Counted from the first letter of the stretch, positions 24,553-32,618 are shown. The stretch is 64,000 bases of DNA from Bradyrhizobium sp. 199 (GCF_023073355.1 NZ_JADPJI010000008.1:1-64000), one strand, 5' to 3'. Translations and numbers: made by a program. The notes: generated by a model from the sequence alone, not told the origin.

Positions 24553-25527
24553 TCAGATCCTCGGGATCTTCGCCTGCTCGACCACGCCGATCCATTTCGC
24601 GATCTCGGTCTCGATCAGCTTCTTCATTTCCGCCGGCGAGCTGCCGCGGACCTCGCCGCCGACGGCCGTCTCCAGGCGCTGCTTGATGTCAGGGTTTCCG
24701 AGTGCGTCCAGCGTCGCTGCATTGAGCGCGGCGATGATGGCGGGAGACGTTCCCTTCGGGGCCAACAGGCCTGCCCAGGTGCGCACGTCGTATCCCTTCA
24801 GGCCGGCTTCCTGAACCGTCGGGACATCCGGGAGCAACGCGGTGCGCGTCGGCGACGTTACGGCCAGACCACGGACCGCGCCGCTCTGGATCTGTGGGGC
24901 CAGCAAAACGGGCGTGCCGACGATGACGGGCACGTCTCCACCGAGCAGCGCGGTGACGGATTGAGAATCGCCGCGATACGGCACATGCACGATCTCGACG
25001 CCGGCGGTTGCGTTGAGCAATTCTCCCGCGAGATGATGGGTGCTGCCGAAACCGACCGATCCGAAACTGAGCGAGCCGGGCTTTGCCTTGGCGATGGTGA
25101 TGAGTTCGCCCAGTGATTTTGCCGGATAGTCGTTACGCACCGCAATGACCAGCGCGTAGTACACCAGCGTCGAGATCATCTCGAAGCTGTCTGCCGGCTG
25201 GTAGGCGAGGCTCTTGTAGGTCGCCGCGGAAATCGCATGCGCGCCGGTGACGAGGCCGAGCGTGTAACCGTCGGGCGCTGCCTTGGCGACCGCGTCCGCG
25301 GCGATGTTGCCGCCGGCGCCCGGCTTGGCCTCGACGATGACCGGCTGCCCGAGCTTCTTCGAGAGCCCGTCGGCGATGATGCGCGACAGCGCGTCGGCCG
25401 CACCGCCGGCGGCAAAGCCGTGCAGCAGGCGGATCGGGTGCGACGGATAATTGTCCGCCGACGCCCGCCCGGTCGCGAGAACTCCGCCAAGCAAAAAAAT
25501 GGCCGCAGCAAGCCGCTTCATCCGCAT
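24553..25527 (-). CDS. Tripartite tricarboxylate-type (Bug/TctC) substrate-binding protein
   Basis: This is a 324-residue periplasmic binding protein with a signal peptide (MRMKRLAAAIFLLGG..., cleavage near ASA-DN). Family signatures are YPSHPIRLLHGFAAGGAAD, KKLGQPVIVEAKPGAGGN and AAPDGYTLG. Bug proteins bind carboxylates and aromatic acids. TctA/TctB membrane partners are not in the window, so it is an orphan receptor. It lies downstream of the VOC dioxygenase and the dehydrogenase on the same strand and could be the last gene of that operon, delivering or sensing the pathway substrate. GGGAGG precedes ATG 25527. Confidence 0.92.
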   Translation of the reverse strand: MRMKRLAAAIFLLGGVLATGRASADNYPSHPIRLLHGFAAGGAADALSRIIADGLSKKLGQPVIVEAKPGAGGNIAADAVAKAAPDGYTLGLVTGAHAISAATYKSLAYQPADSFEMISTLVYYALVIAVRNDYPAKSLGELITIAKAKPGSLSFGSVGFGSTHHLAGELLNATAGVEIVHVPYRGDSQSVTALLGGDVPVIVGTPVLLAPQIQSGAVRGLAVTSPTRTALLPDVPTVQEAGLKGYDVRTWAGLLAPKGTSPAIIAALNAATLDALGNPDIKQRLETAVGGEVRGSSPAEMKKLIETEIAKWIGVVEQAKIPRI

Positions 25528-25588
25528 GGATGCATCCTCCCTTTGATTGTTATGTCTTTGGCCGCAACGCGCACGGCGCTATTCAGAT

Positions 25589-25612
25589 CGAATTAATTCG
25601 CTAACGAGCGAA
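25589..25612. promoter_or_regulatory. Palindrome between the VOC and TctC-like genes
   Basis: CGAATTAATTCG (25589-25600) is a perfect 12-bp palindrome and is followed by a second short hairpin, TTCGCT-AACG-AGCGAA (25597-25612), which covers the VOC stop codon. The sites could be an internal operator or an mRNA structure in the 73-base gap. No matching copy was seen elsewhere. Confidence 0.35.
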
Positions 25613-26506
25613 CTCCGTGCATTCAGGCGATGGTGCCATGCCCCAGACGTCGCGCGGCAGCCCGACCCAGACCTTCGGTCGTTGCGGACGATCGCGATGC
25701 CATGGACGCGGCTCGAAGTAGCCGAGCTCCTCGTCCGCCATCCGGTCAAGGTCATGGAATAGCTCGACCAGGTGTCCATCGGGATTGCGGTGGTAGATCG
25801 CAGTGTTGTGGCCCGGGCCGTGACGCACCGGGCCCCAGAGTACCGGGAGCTTGTGCCGCGCGAGATGATCGCAGGCCTCATGCATATGGGTGGGGCCGCG
25901 CAGCTCGAAAGCAAAATGATGCAGGCCGCGACCGGATGCCTGCGCGAAATTCAGCGTGTGGTGCTCGAAGCCGCTGCGCATGAAGACGAAGCGGTCCTCG
26001 ATCCAGTCGGAGACCCGCAGGCCCATGAATTTGGCATAGAACTCCGAGGCGGCGCGCGGATCGGGCGTACGAAGGGCGACATGGCCAAGCTTGCCGATGG
26101 CGAGCGCACCGATCCGCTCCTGCGCGGGCGTCGGCGTCCAGCCCTGGATCAGCTCGAAGCGTGTCCCATCGGGATCGACAAACGACAGCAGCCTGGAGAC
26201 ACCCGGCAGACAATCGCTCCGAAGCTCGGGCCGCAGATCGGCCTGCTTCAGTGCGGCGCCCAGTGCTTCGAACTGGACGTCGGGCGATATCTCGAAGGCG
26301 ATGCTCTTCAGCGCGGCGTCACCGGGCTCGATCACGAGGGAGAGCTGCTCGGAATCGCTGGCGAGGAAAATGCGGCTCCCGTCGCGGCCGACCAGGCCGA
26401 GTCCAATCACGCCGCGATAATAGTCGAGCAGCCGCTCCGGATCGGGCGAGGCGAAGGTGGCGTGCCGCAGTCGGGTGAAGCGTGCAATGGGTGCTTGTGT
26501 GCTCAT
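25601..26506 (-). CDS. VOC-family extradiol dioxygenase-like protein
   Basis: The 301-residue protein consists of two vicinal-oxygen-chelate modules, as in type I extradiol catechol dioxygenases. The metal ligands are apparent in the second module: His142 (KLGHVALRT), His197 (LHHFAFEL) and Glu248 (GHLVELFHD). GHNTAIYHRNPDG matches the substrate-side motif of meta-cleavage enzymes. It would open an aromatic ring using Fe(II) and oxygen. ATG 26506 (MSTQAP) is chosen over one four codons earlier. It lies 16 bases after the dehydrogenase gene, and together with the FAH protein it suggests a ring-cleavage pathway. Confidence 0.88.
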   Translation of the reverse strand: MSTQAPIARFTRLRHATFASPDPERLLDYYRGVIGLGLVGRDGSRIFLASDSEQLSLVIEPGDAALKSIAFEISPDVQFEALGAALKQADLRPELRSDCLPGVSRLLSFVDPDGTRFELIQGWTPTPAQERIGALAIGKLGHVALRTPDPRAASEFYAKFMGLRVSDWIEDRFVFMRSGFEHHTLNFAQASGRGLHHFAFELRGPTHMHEACDHLARHKLPVLWGPVRHGPGHNTAIYHRNPDGHLVELFHDLDRMADEELGYFEPRPWHRDRPQRPKVWVGLPRDVWGMAPSPECTEFAR

Positions 26507-26522
26507 CGTGCGGTCCATCCCC

Positions 26523-27515
26523 TCATGGAATCATGATGATCTTGCCGAGCGCGGAGCCCTGCTCCAGCAGCGTGTGAGCCTTCCTGACCTCGTCGAGCCT
26601 CAGCACCGCCGAGATCGCCGGCTTGATCGCGTTGCGGCTCAGCGCCTCGATCACGTTGCGCATCAGGGCGCGGCGGCCGTCGCGGTCGTGGTCGTAGATG
26701 TGGAAGGAAAAGCAGCGTATCGCCGGGCAGATGTCGAGATGGTTGCGCATCGCAGCCATTAAATTCTCTTCCGGCAATCCGGCGAATGCGTTGTAGGACA
26801 GCAACGTGCCCCATTTGCCGAGCGCCCCGAGATAGGAGGTGAATTCGGGGCCGCAGACGTGATCGAGCACGACGCCGACGCCCTCGCCCCTGGTCAGCTC
26901 GCTGGTTCGCGCCACCACATCCTCGCGCCGGTAGAAGATGATGTGATCGGCGCCGTTGCTTCGCGCGAACGCGGCCTTCTCCTCCGTCGAGACCGTGCCG
27001 ATGACGGTCATCTCAGCCAGTTTTGCCAGTTGCACCAGCGCGGTGCCGACGCCGCCGGCTGCGCCGATCACCAGCACGCTTCCCGGCGCGCGCGGATGGC
27101 CGCACTCATGCAGCAGTGCGTAGGCGACCTGATAGTTCGACAGGCACACGGCGGCTTGCAGGTCGACATTATCCGGCAGCGCGTGAACCGCGTCGGCCGG
27201 CGCCACCACGTAGTCGGCATAGCAGCCGCCGCGCTGGGACAGATCGCGGGCGCTGAGCAGCACCTTCTGGCCGATGGCAAAACCCTCGACTCCAGGCCCC
27301 AGCAAAGAAATACGCCCTGCGACGTCATTGCCGGGATTGGCCGGCAGCGGCGGCATCCACTTGTAGACGCCGCGCCGGATCAGGGCGTCGGGCTGACCGA
27401 CCCCGAACGCCTCGGCCCGGATTTGCACTTGGCCGGGTCCGGGCACAGGCACCGGAAGCTCGACCAGTTCGAGTGCATCCGGCCCACCCGGCTGACGCAC
27501 CAGCACCGCCCTCAT
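26523..27515 (-). CDS. Zinc-less alcohol dehydrogenase / quinone oxidoreductase family (MDR)
   Basis: This is a 330-residue medium-chain reductase. It has the GroES-like N-terminal domain (GGPDALELVELPVPVPGPGQV), NPGNDVAG, and a Rossmann fold with GAAGGVGTALVQLAK for NADPH. The catalytic-zinc ligand set of true alcohol dehydrogenases is not apparent, placing it with quinone oxidoreductase-like members. ATG 27515 has GGAGGT upstream; the open frame extends to 27596 but crosses the operator region. It is the first gene of the leftward unit (dehydrogenase, VOC, TctC-like), divergent from the GntR gene, with a 12-bp palindrome 23 bases before its start. Confidence 0.9.
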   Translation of the reverse strand: MRAVLVRQPGGPDALELVELPVPVPGPGQVQIRAEAFGVGQPDALIRRGVYKWMPPLPANPGNDVAGRISLLGPGVEGFAIGQKVLLSARDLSQRGGCYADYVVAPADAVHALPDNVDLQAAVCLSNYQVAYALLHECGHPRAPGSVLVIGAAGGVGTALVQLAKLAEMTVIGTVSTEEKAAFARSNGADHIIFYRREDVVARTSELTRGEGVGVVLDHVCGPEFTSYLGALGKWGTLLSYNAFAGLPEENLMAAMRNHLDICPAIRCFSFHIYDHDRDGRRALMRNVIEALSRNAIKPAISAVLRLDEVRKAHTLLEQGSALGKIIMIP

Positions 27516-27538
27516 GATCTCCGACCTCCCAAACGCGC

Positions 27539-27568
27539 ATTTTCGAAAATCATACCGTTTACGAAAAT
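27539..27568. promoter_or_regulatory. Probable GntR operator (ATTTTCGAAAAT) before the dehydrogenase unit
   Basis: The perfect 12-bp palindrome ATTTTCGAAAAT (27539-27550) lies between the divergent dehydrogenase and GntR genes, followed 18 bases on by a half-site CGAAAAT (27562-27568). The same palindrome with the same half-site 19 bases downstream occurs at 28370-28400 before the FAH gene. Confidence 0.72.
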
Positions 27569-27625
27569 TATTGCAAGATGGTCGTTGGCGCGGCATGTTG
27601 AGGCATCGATTCAGCGACAGGCCCC

Positions 27626-28327
27626 ATGCCCGAAAGCGCCATCCGCCCCCGCAAGGAATTCGGCAAGACCATCGCCGCCGACATCACGCACCGGCTGCGG
27701 GAGGAGATCATCGCCTGCGGCCTGCCGCCCGGCGAGCCGTTGCGCTTCGACGTGCTGCGCGAGCGGTTCGGCGCGAGTTTCACGACGCTGCGCGAGGCGC
27801 TGACCGCACTCGCCGCCGAAGGCCTGGTCGACGCGCAGGAGCAGCGCGGATTTCGCGTGGCGTCGGTCAGCCGCCAGGATCTGGTGGAAGTTACGGACGC
27901 GCGGGTGCTGATCGAGGTGGAGTTGATCCGCCGCTCGATCGCGCGGGGCGACGACGATTGGGAAATTGCCGTGATCTCGACACTGCATAGATTGAAGCGG
28001 ATCGAGCAGCGTGACCCCGAACATCCCTTGCGCGATCCCGAATGGAAGATCGCGCATCGCCAGTTCCACCAGGCATTGGTGTCCGCCTGTGGCTCGGCGA
28101 CGCTGCTCGCCATTCGCGCCGAGTTGTTCGATCGCGCCGAGCGCTACCGGCACCTATCGGCCAACTTCCGGCCGCGCCCGCGCGACAAGGCCGGCGAGCA
28201 CCAGGCAATCATGCAGGCCGCCATCTCGCGCAATGCCGATCTCGCCGTGCAACTGATCGAGACCCATATCCGCTCGACCGCCGACAACGTCGCGACGTAC
28301 GCCGCCCACCTGCTGGATACCGAATAG
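27626..28327 (+). CDS. GntR-family regulator with FCD domain
   Basis: The 233-residue regulator has an N-terminal winged helix (FDVLRERFGASFTTLREALTALAAEGLV) and a C-terminal all-helical FCD effector domain. Possible metal ligands are seen in DARVLIEVELIR, HRQFHQALVSACGS and EHQAIMQAAISR. FCD regulators usually repress catabolic genes and release DNA on binding an organic acid. It sits between two gene units, each preceded by ATTTTCGAAAAT, so it is the probable regulator of both and of itself. ATG 27626 starts the conserved region. Confidence 0.9.
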   Translation: MPESAIRPRKEFGKTIAADITHRLREEIIACGLPPGEPLRFDVLRERFGASFTTLREALTALAAEGLVDAQEQRGFRVASVSRQDLVEVTDARVLIEVELIRRSIARGDDDWEIAVISTLHRLKRIEQRDPEHPLRDPEWKIAHRQFHQALVSACGSATLLAIRAELFDRAERYRHLSANFRPRPRDKAGEHQAIMQAAISRNADLAVQLIETHIRSTADNVATYAAHLLDTE

Positions 28328-28369
28328 GCCTCACCAGCATTTTCGCGCGGCGGGCTTGCGTTGTGCCTG

Positions 28370-28400
28370 ATTTTCGAAAATAATGCAGAAGATCGAAAAT
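28370..28400. promoter_or_regulatory. Probable GntR operator (ATTTTCGAAAAT) before the FAH gene
   Basis: ATTTTCGAAAAT at 28370-28381 and a half-site CGAAAAT at 28394-28400 repeat the arrangement at 27539-27568. The site lies 41 bases before the FAH start codon and 42 bases after the GntR stop, where a separate promoter would be expected. Confidence 0.72.
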
Positions 28401-28422
28401 CGAGAAACCTTGGGGCGAAACC

Positions 28423-29286
28423 ATGAAGCTGCTGTCGTTCTTGGATGGAAATCGGGAAAGCTGGGGGGCCGTCGTCAAAAGCGCGGTCGTCGATCTCGGC
28501 CGCGCCCTGCCCCAGTACCCGACGCTCGCCGACTTTCTCGGCAGCGATGACTACGCAAAGCGCGACGCGATCGTCGCCGGGCACAAGCCCACGATCGCGC
28601 TGAGCGACGTCAAATATCTGCCGGTGATCCCGCGCCCCGAGAAGATCGTCTGCGCCGTGCGCAACTATCTCGACCACCACAACGAAGCCGTCGCGTTCGG
28701 CATGAAGCGCGAGATCACCGAGTTTCCGCCAATCTTCCTGCGGGTCTGGCGCTCGCAGGTTGCGCACAACGCGCCGGTGATCCGGCCAAAAGTCTCCGAC
28801 AATTTCGACTGGGAGGGCGAGCTCGCCGTCGTCATCGGCAAGGGAGGCCGTCACATCAGCCAGGCCGACGCCTGGAGCCACGTTGCGGGCTACTCGATCT
28901 ATAACGACGTCAGCGTGCGCGACTGGCAGCGCCATGCCCAGCAGATCGCCTCCGGCAAGAACTTCGTCGGCACCGGCCCGTTCGGTCCGTGGCTGGTCAC
29001 GCCGGACGAGATCGGCGATCCGACCAAGCTCAAGTTGGAAACGCGCGTGAACGGCAAGGTGGAGCAGTCCTCCGACACCTCGATGCTGATCTTCTCGATC
29101 CCGCGGCTGATCGAATATTGCTCGACCATTTTCGACCTCGTCCCCGGCGACGTCATCGCCACCGGCACGCCGGCCGGCGTCGGCTTCACCCGCAAGCCGC
29201 CGGTCTTCCTCAAGCCCGGCGATTTGGTTGAAGTCGAGATCGAGAATATCGGCGTGCTCAGCAATCCCGTTGTGGACGAGGCCTAG
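28423..29286 (+). CDS. Fumarylacetoacetate hydrolase (FAH) family protein
   Basis: This 287-residue member of the FAH family includes hydrolases, decarboxylases and isomerases that act on ring-cleavage products. The Mg-binding acidic residues are visible in DWEGELAVVIGKGG and YNDVSVRDWQR, and TGTPAGVGF is the conserved glycine loop. Acting after an extradiol dioxygenase it could hydrolyse or decarboxylate the opened ring product. It follows a GntR-type palindrome and is followed 7 bases on by the DUF1185 gene, forming a short operon. Confidence 0.92.
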   Translation: MKLLSFLDGNRESWGAVVKSAVVDLGRALPQYPTLADFLGSDDYAKRDAIVAGHKPTIALSDVKYLPVIPRPEKIVCAVRNYLDHHNEAVAFGMKREITEFPPIFLRVWRSQVAHNAPVIRPKVSDNFDWEGELAVVIGKGGRHISQADAWSHVAGYSIYNDVSVRDWQRHAQQIASGKNFVGTGPFGPWLVTPDEIGDPTKLKLETRVNGKVEQSSDTSMLIFSIPRLIEYCSTIFDLVPGDVIATGTPAGVGFTRKPPVFLKPGDLVEVEIENIGVLSNPVVDEA

Positions 29287-29293
29287 CTTTCGC

Positions 29294-29875
29294 ATGCCGT
29301 CCTATGACATTCGCAAGACCGCGCTCGGTGTCGAGACCATCTGGCACGAGCGCGGCCCGCGGCTGGAGAAGCCGCTGCTGGTCGGAACGGCCGTTGCGGT
29401 GATCCGCAATCCCTTCGCCGGCCGGTTTGAGCCTGACCTGATGCCGTTTCAGGCATCCTTGCGTGAGCTCGGGCGCGAGCTCGCAACACAGCTGATCGCG
29501 CAGCTCGGCGGTGCACCGCGCATCGAAGCCTATGGCAAGGGCATCATCGTCGGCGAGGACGGCGAGCTCGAGCATGGCGCCGTCTGGCACGAAGCCGGCG
29601 GCCAGGGCATGCGCGAGGTCCTTGGCCAACCCAACGCCATCGTCCCGGCCGCGAAGACTATCGGCGGCCCCGGCACGCGCCTGATGGTGCCGCTCGGCCA
29701 CATCCACGCCGCCTATGTCCGCAGCCATTTCGGCACGGCGGAGATGACGCTGTGGGATACGCCACGGCGTGACGAGATCGCCCTCGGACTCGTGATGGCG
29801 ACCGGCGGCCGGCCTCACGCGCGCATCGGCGGCCTTAAGGCATCCGAGATCTCCGTGCATGACGGACAGCGTTGA
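29294..29875 (+). CDS. DUF1185 ('amino acid synthesis') family protein
   Basis: The 193-residue protein is of the DUF1185 family: YDIRKTALGVETIWHERG at the start, KPLLVGTAVAVIRNPFAGR, and MVPLGHIHAAYVRSHFGT toward the end. The family is common beside degradation genes in Bradyrhizobium and Burkholderia, and its biochemical role has not been established. ATG 29294 is preferred over in-frame 29228, which would overlap FAH. Co-transcription with FAH under the same palindrome is likely. Confidence 0.85.
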   Translation: MPSYDIRKTALGVETIWHERGPRLEKPLLVGTAVAVIRNPFAGRFEPDLMPFQASLRELGRELATQLIAQLGGAPRIEAYGKGIIVGEDGELEHGAVWHEAGGQGMREVLGQPNAIVPAAKTIGGPGTRLMVPLGHIHAAYVRSHFGTAEMTLWDTPRRDEIALGLVMATGGRPHARIGGLKASEISVHDGQR

Positions 29876-29886
29876 CGGGCGCGCGA

Positions 29887-30714
29887 TCAGTGCGTGCCGC
29901 AGCGGCAGCGTTCGTAATCGACCGGATCGTGGCTGTTGACGATTGTGACGCGATCGCCGTGCTCGCGCTTCAACGCGCGCAGCCGCGCCTGATTGGCGAT
30001 CCGCATGCTCCGGTCCATGTCGCCCCGGCGCTGGAAATAGCCTAGCATCAACGGCACGCGGGGCGACGGGTCGAGCTGGCCGTGGTGGAAATAGCTGTCG
30101 CCGGCGTGCAGCAGCCATTTATCACCCGATCGCACCGCGATGCCGCAATGGCCGAGGGTGTGGCCGGCGAGCGGGATCATCAGGATGCCGGCCTCCTTGT
30201 CGCCCAGTGCGCGCACGCCCTTGAAGCCGAACCAGTCCTCGCCGGCGTCCTCGTAGAAGGTCCAGCTTGGTCCGTGGCTCCACTGCCCGGTGACATAGCG
30301 CGCCTCCGGCGGCGCCGGCTTGTGCAGCACCGCCATGTCGTATTCGGCGCGATGGACGTGGATCGCGGCATGGGGAAAGTCCGGCACCCCGCCGGCGTGA
30401 TCGCGGTCGAGATGCGTCAGCAGCACGTGGCGCACGTCTTTGGGTGAATGGCCGAGCGCCTTCACCTGCTGCACCGCCGTCTCCGCCGGATCGAGCCTCG
30501 GCGCGGTCTGCCGCAGCCATCGCCGTCCCAGCCGCTCGGGTGTTGCGATATCGCCAAGGCCGATGCCGGTATCGACGAGAGCGAGCCCGTCATTGGTCTC
30601 CACCAGAAGACAATGGCAGACCAGGCGGGCGCGCTGGAACAGGCTGCCGCCGCCGTTGATGAGGCGCCGCCCCATCGGACACATCGTACCGGTATTGAGA
30701 TGGTGAATTTTCAT
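29887..30714 (-). CDS. Metallo-beta-lactamase-fold hydrolase
   Basis: The 275-residue cytoplasmic hydrolase resembles the N-acyl-homoserine-lactonase/glyoxalase II branch. The dinuclear metal motif reads THLDRDHAGG (His101, Asp103, Asp105, His106), so the second residue of the usual HxHxDH is Asp. Later ligands are in AGHTLGHCG and HAGDSYFHHG. ATG 30714 (MKIHHLNTG) is well defined; the open frame continues upstream only as an antisense shadow of the LysR gene. It is divergent from LysR at 30808, with palindromic DNA between them, so it is the probable target of that regulator. The substrate is not known. Confidence 0.88.
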   Translation of the reverse strand: MKIHHLNTGTMCPMGRRLINGGGSLFQRARLVCHCLLVETNDGLALVDTGIGLGDIATPERLGRRWLRQTAPRLDPAETAVQQVKALGHSPKDVRHVLLTHLDRDHAGGVPDFPHAAIHVHRAEYDMAVLHKPAPPEARYVTGQWSHGPSWTFYEDAGEDWFGFKGVRALGDKEAGILMIPLAGHTLGHCGIAVRSGDKWLLHAGDSYFHHGQLDPSPRVPLMLGYFQRRGDMDRSMRIANQARLRALKREHGDRVTIVNSHDPVDYERCRCGTH

Positions 30715-30761
30715 CGCGCGTCCCCGCCTGTCTGAGCAGGGCATTCTTGTCATTCTCTGGT

Positions 30762-30809
30762 CTATAGGTAAAATATCGAATATCGATATTATCTCTAGGC
30801 ATAACCTAT
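30762..30809. promoter_or_regulatory. LysR-type operator region
   Basis: The 93-base divergent spacer contains AATATCGATATT (30779-30790), a perfect palindrome, within overlapping ATATCGAATATCGATAT. These are framed by an outer inverted pair, ATAGGT (about 30764) and ACCTAT (about 30804). T-n11-A type symmetry next to a LysR start is the expected binding architecture. Confidence 0.65.
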
Positions 30810-31647
30810 GGACATCCGTGAGCTTCGCTACTTCGCCGCCGTCTACCGCGAACGCAATCTGACTGCCGCGGCACGCGCCTGCTTCGTGTCGCAACCGTCG
30901 ATCTCCACCGCAATCACCAGTCTTGAGGCCGAGCTCGGCACCACGCTGTTCATCCGGCACAAAAAGGGCGTCGCGCCGACGGCGTCGGCGGAGCAGTTTC
31001 ACGCGCTCGCCCGCCGCATCATCGACGAAGCCGACGCCGCGCGAAACCTGTTCAGGAAGCCGGCGACCAGAACTACTGTCACGCTCGGCCTGATGCGCAC
31101 GCTCGACGTACCCAGAACGATCGCACTGCTCAAGCCACTCACCGCGCGCGCCGACATCGCGCTCCGCCTCGTCGCCAGCGACGAGCGCGCCGATGCGCGG
31201 ATCATCTCGAAGACCATGCTGCGCAGCGATGAGCATTTCGTCGCGCTGTGGAGCGAGCGCTATGTCGCGGCCCTGCCGCCGTCGCATCCGCTGACGCTGA
31301 AGGAGAAGCTGCGCACCGCCGATCTCGCTGACGCTGCGCTGATCGACCGCTGCCATTGCGAGCAAAGCGAATTCTTCGGCCGCAGGTCGCACCGAAGGCA
31401 GACCGCGGCGATCGCGCAATCGGAAGACTGGGCAATGGCGCTGGTCGCCGCGGGCGTCGGCATCGCCATCGTCCCGGAAGGCGTGGCGCGCGGCAATCCC
31501 GACGTCGCCGTGCGTGAGATCGAGGTCAAGGTCGAGCGCGAGGTCGGGCTCGCCTACCTCGAATCAGCGCCGCTGGCGGATGCACTGAAGGAGTTTGTCC
31601 GGAAGCTGCAGAAGCAGCGGTTGGCCCGGACTGCGCTCCGGGGTTAG
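30808..31647 (+). CDS. LysR-family transcriptional regulator
   Basis: The 279-residue regulator has an N-terminal HTH (LTAAARACFVSQPSISTAITSLEAELG) and a ligand-binding domain similar to the CysB/OxyR-like group. It is somewhat shorter than the usual 300 or so residues. ATG 30808 begins MDIRELRYFAAVYRERN, the standard LysR opening. It is divergent from the metallo-hydrolase and likely activates it. The stop codon is 4 bases before the convergent zinc-ribbon membrane gene's stop. Confidence 0.92.
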   Translation: MDIRELRYFAAVYRERNLTAAARACFVSQPSISTAITSLEAELGTTLFIRHKKGVAPTASAEQFHALARRIIDEADAARNLFRKPATRTTVTLGLMRTLDVPRTIALLKPLTARADIALRLVASDERADARIISKTMLRSDEHFVALWSERYVAALPPSHPLTLKEKLRTADLADAALIDRCHCEQSEFFGRRSHRRQTAAIAQSEDWAMALVAAGVGIAIVPEGVARGNPDVAVREIEVKVEREVGLAYLESAPLADALKEFVRKLQKQRLARTALRG

Positions 31648-31653
31648 GCCAAG

Positions 31654-32418
31654 CTACCCCAGCAGACCCTTCAATCCCGCGTAGATCGAGCCGACGGCGG
31701 TCGCGGCAACGCCGGCCAGCGGCCCAATGGTCTGCATGAGATCCTGGATCAAGCGGGCGCGGCGGCGCAGTTGTTCTTCGCCGACATGTTGTCCCAGCAG
31801 GTGCGCCACGCGGAAGGCGAACGCATTCGGCTTGCCGCCCTGTGTCAGCACGCGCGGCAGGACCTGGAAGATCACGACGCTCAAAATGTTTCCGGAGACG
31901 AAGGCGAGCAGGATGCTGGCGCCGTATTCGAACACTTCTCGCCATTCGATCCAGGCTTGTGGCAGGATCGGAACACGATCGTGAATCCCCGTGACCACCA
32001 ACATCGACAGGACACTGACGGAAGCGGTCAAAAACGCCAGCACCAGGGCCGCCAAGGCCGAAACCCGGTGCAGCGGGTAGGCCACGAATCCGAACAGCAG
32101 CGGTATGGCGATGGACGCAATCCGAAGCGGGATCGGAGACATGTTGAAGGTGATGGTCACGAGCACGTGCGCGACCACCAGAAGAAGGGATGGTATCGCG
32201 ACGTAGAGCACCGCATGCGTCGTGAAATAGCGCAGCGGATTCTTGTATCGTTCGAGCCGGACATTGACCCGGTCGAGATCACGCCTGAGCCTGTCCAGAT
32301 CGGCGACGATCTCTTCGATCTCGAGCAAGGCCGGCCGCACCGCGCGCAGGTCGCGCGAGCAGTGCTTGCACGCAATGGCTTCGTCCTTGATCGTCTCGGC
32401 GCAGAACGGACACTCCAT
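31654..32418 (-). CDS. Zinc-ribbon multi-pass membrane protein of the CHAT operon
   Basis: The 254-residue protein starts with a zinc ribbon (CPFC-x12-CKHC), then a short coiled coil (EEIVADLDRLRRDLDRVNVRLE). Four or five hydrophobic helices follow (about 66-92, 100-120, 121-145, 165-188 and a weaker C-terminal one). I do not recognise a family beyond the ribbon. It is the last gene of the four-gene CHAT operon, 2 bases after the small zinc-ribbon gene. A cytoplasmic ribbon with membrane helices could be a sensor or a membrane-acting effector; this is inference. Confidence 0.75.
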   Translation of the reverse strand: MECPFCAETIKDEAIACKHCSRDLRAVRPALLEIEEIVADLDRLRRDLDRVNVRLERYKNPLRYFTTHAVLYVAIPSLLLVVAHVLVTITFNMSPIPLRIASIAIPLLFGFVAYPLHRVSALAALVLAFLTASVSVLSMLVVTGIHDRVPILPQAWIEWREVFEYGASILLAFVSGNILSVVIFQVLPRVLTQGGKPNAFAFRVAHLLGQHVGEEQLRRRARLIQDLMQTIGPLAGVAATAVGSIYAGLKGLLG

Positions 32419-32420
32419 CG

Positions 32421-32618
32421 CTAGCGCGAACGCCCCCGCCTCATGATGGCCTCGGCCTCGTCCCTGGCCCGTTTCAGCTCGTCGCGCAGCTCCTGGCGCT
32501 TGCGCAGGAGGTCGTCACGCTCTGCGATCAGCGTCGCGGGAGCGGCGATGTCGCGCCCGCAGGACGCGCAGACGAGCGCGCCCTCCCCGGTCCCTGCCCG
32601 GCAGAAGGGGCACGTCAC
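32421..32618 (-). CDS. Small zinc-ribbon coiled-coil protein
   Basis: The 65-residue protein has a zinc ribbon (CPFC-x12-CASC) and a charged coiled coil (ERDDLLRKRQELRDELKRARDEAEA). The layout copies the first quarter of the neighbouring membrane protein without its helices, so the two may be paralogues or partners through the coiled coil. The start is GTG, overlapping the previous gene's stop as GTGA (32615-32618), which implies translational coupling. Confidence 0.72.
   Translation of the reverse strand: MTCPFCRAGTGEGALVCASCGRDIAAPATLIAERDDLLRKRQELRDELKRARDEAEAIMRRGRSR

Noticed and set aside
29887..30714. Naming the metallo-hydrolase as an N-acyl-homoserine lactonase
   Set aside because: Its metal motif is HxDxDH, not HxHxDH, and no quorum-sensing genes are nearby, so only the fold-level call is supported.
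30715..31419. N-terminal extension of the metallo-hydrolase frame
   Set aside because: The extension runs antisense through the LysR gene and is not similar to any MBL protein. ATG 30714 starts the conserved fold.
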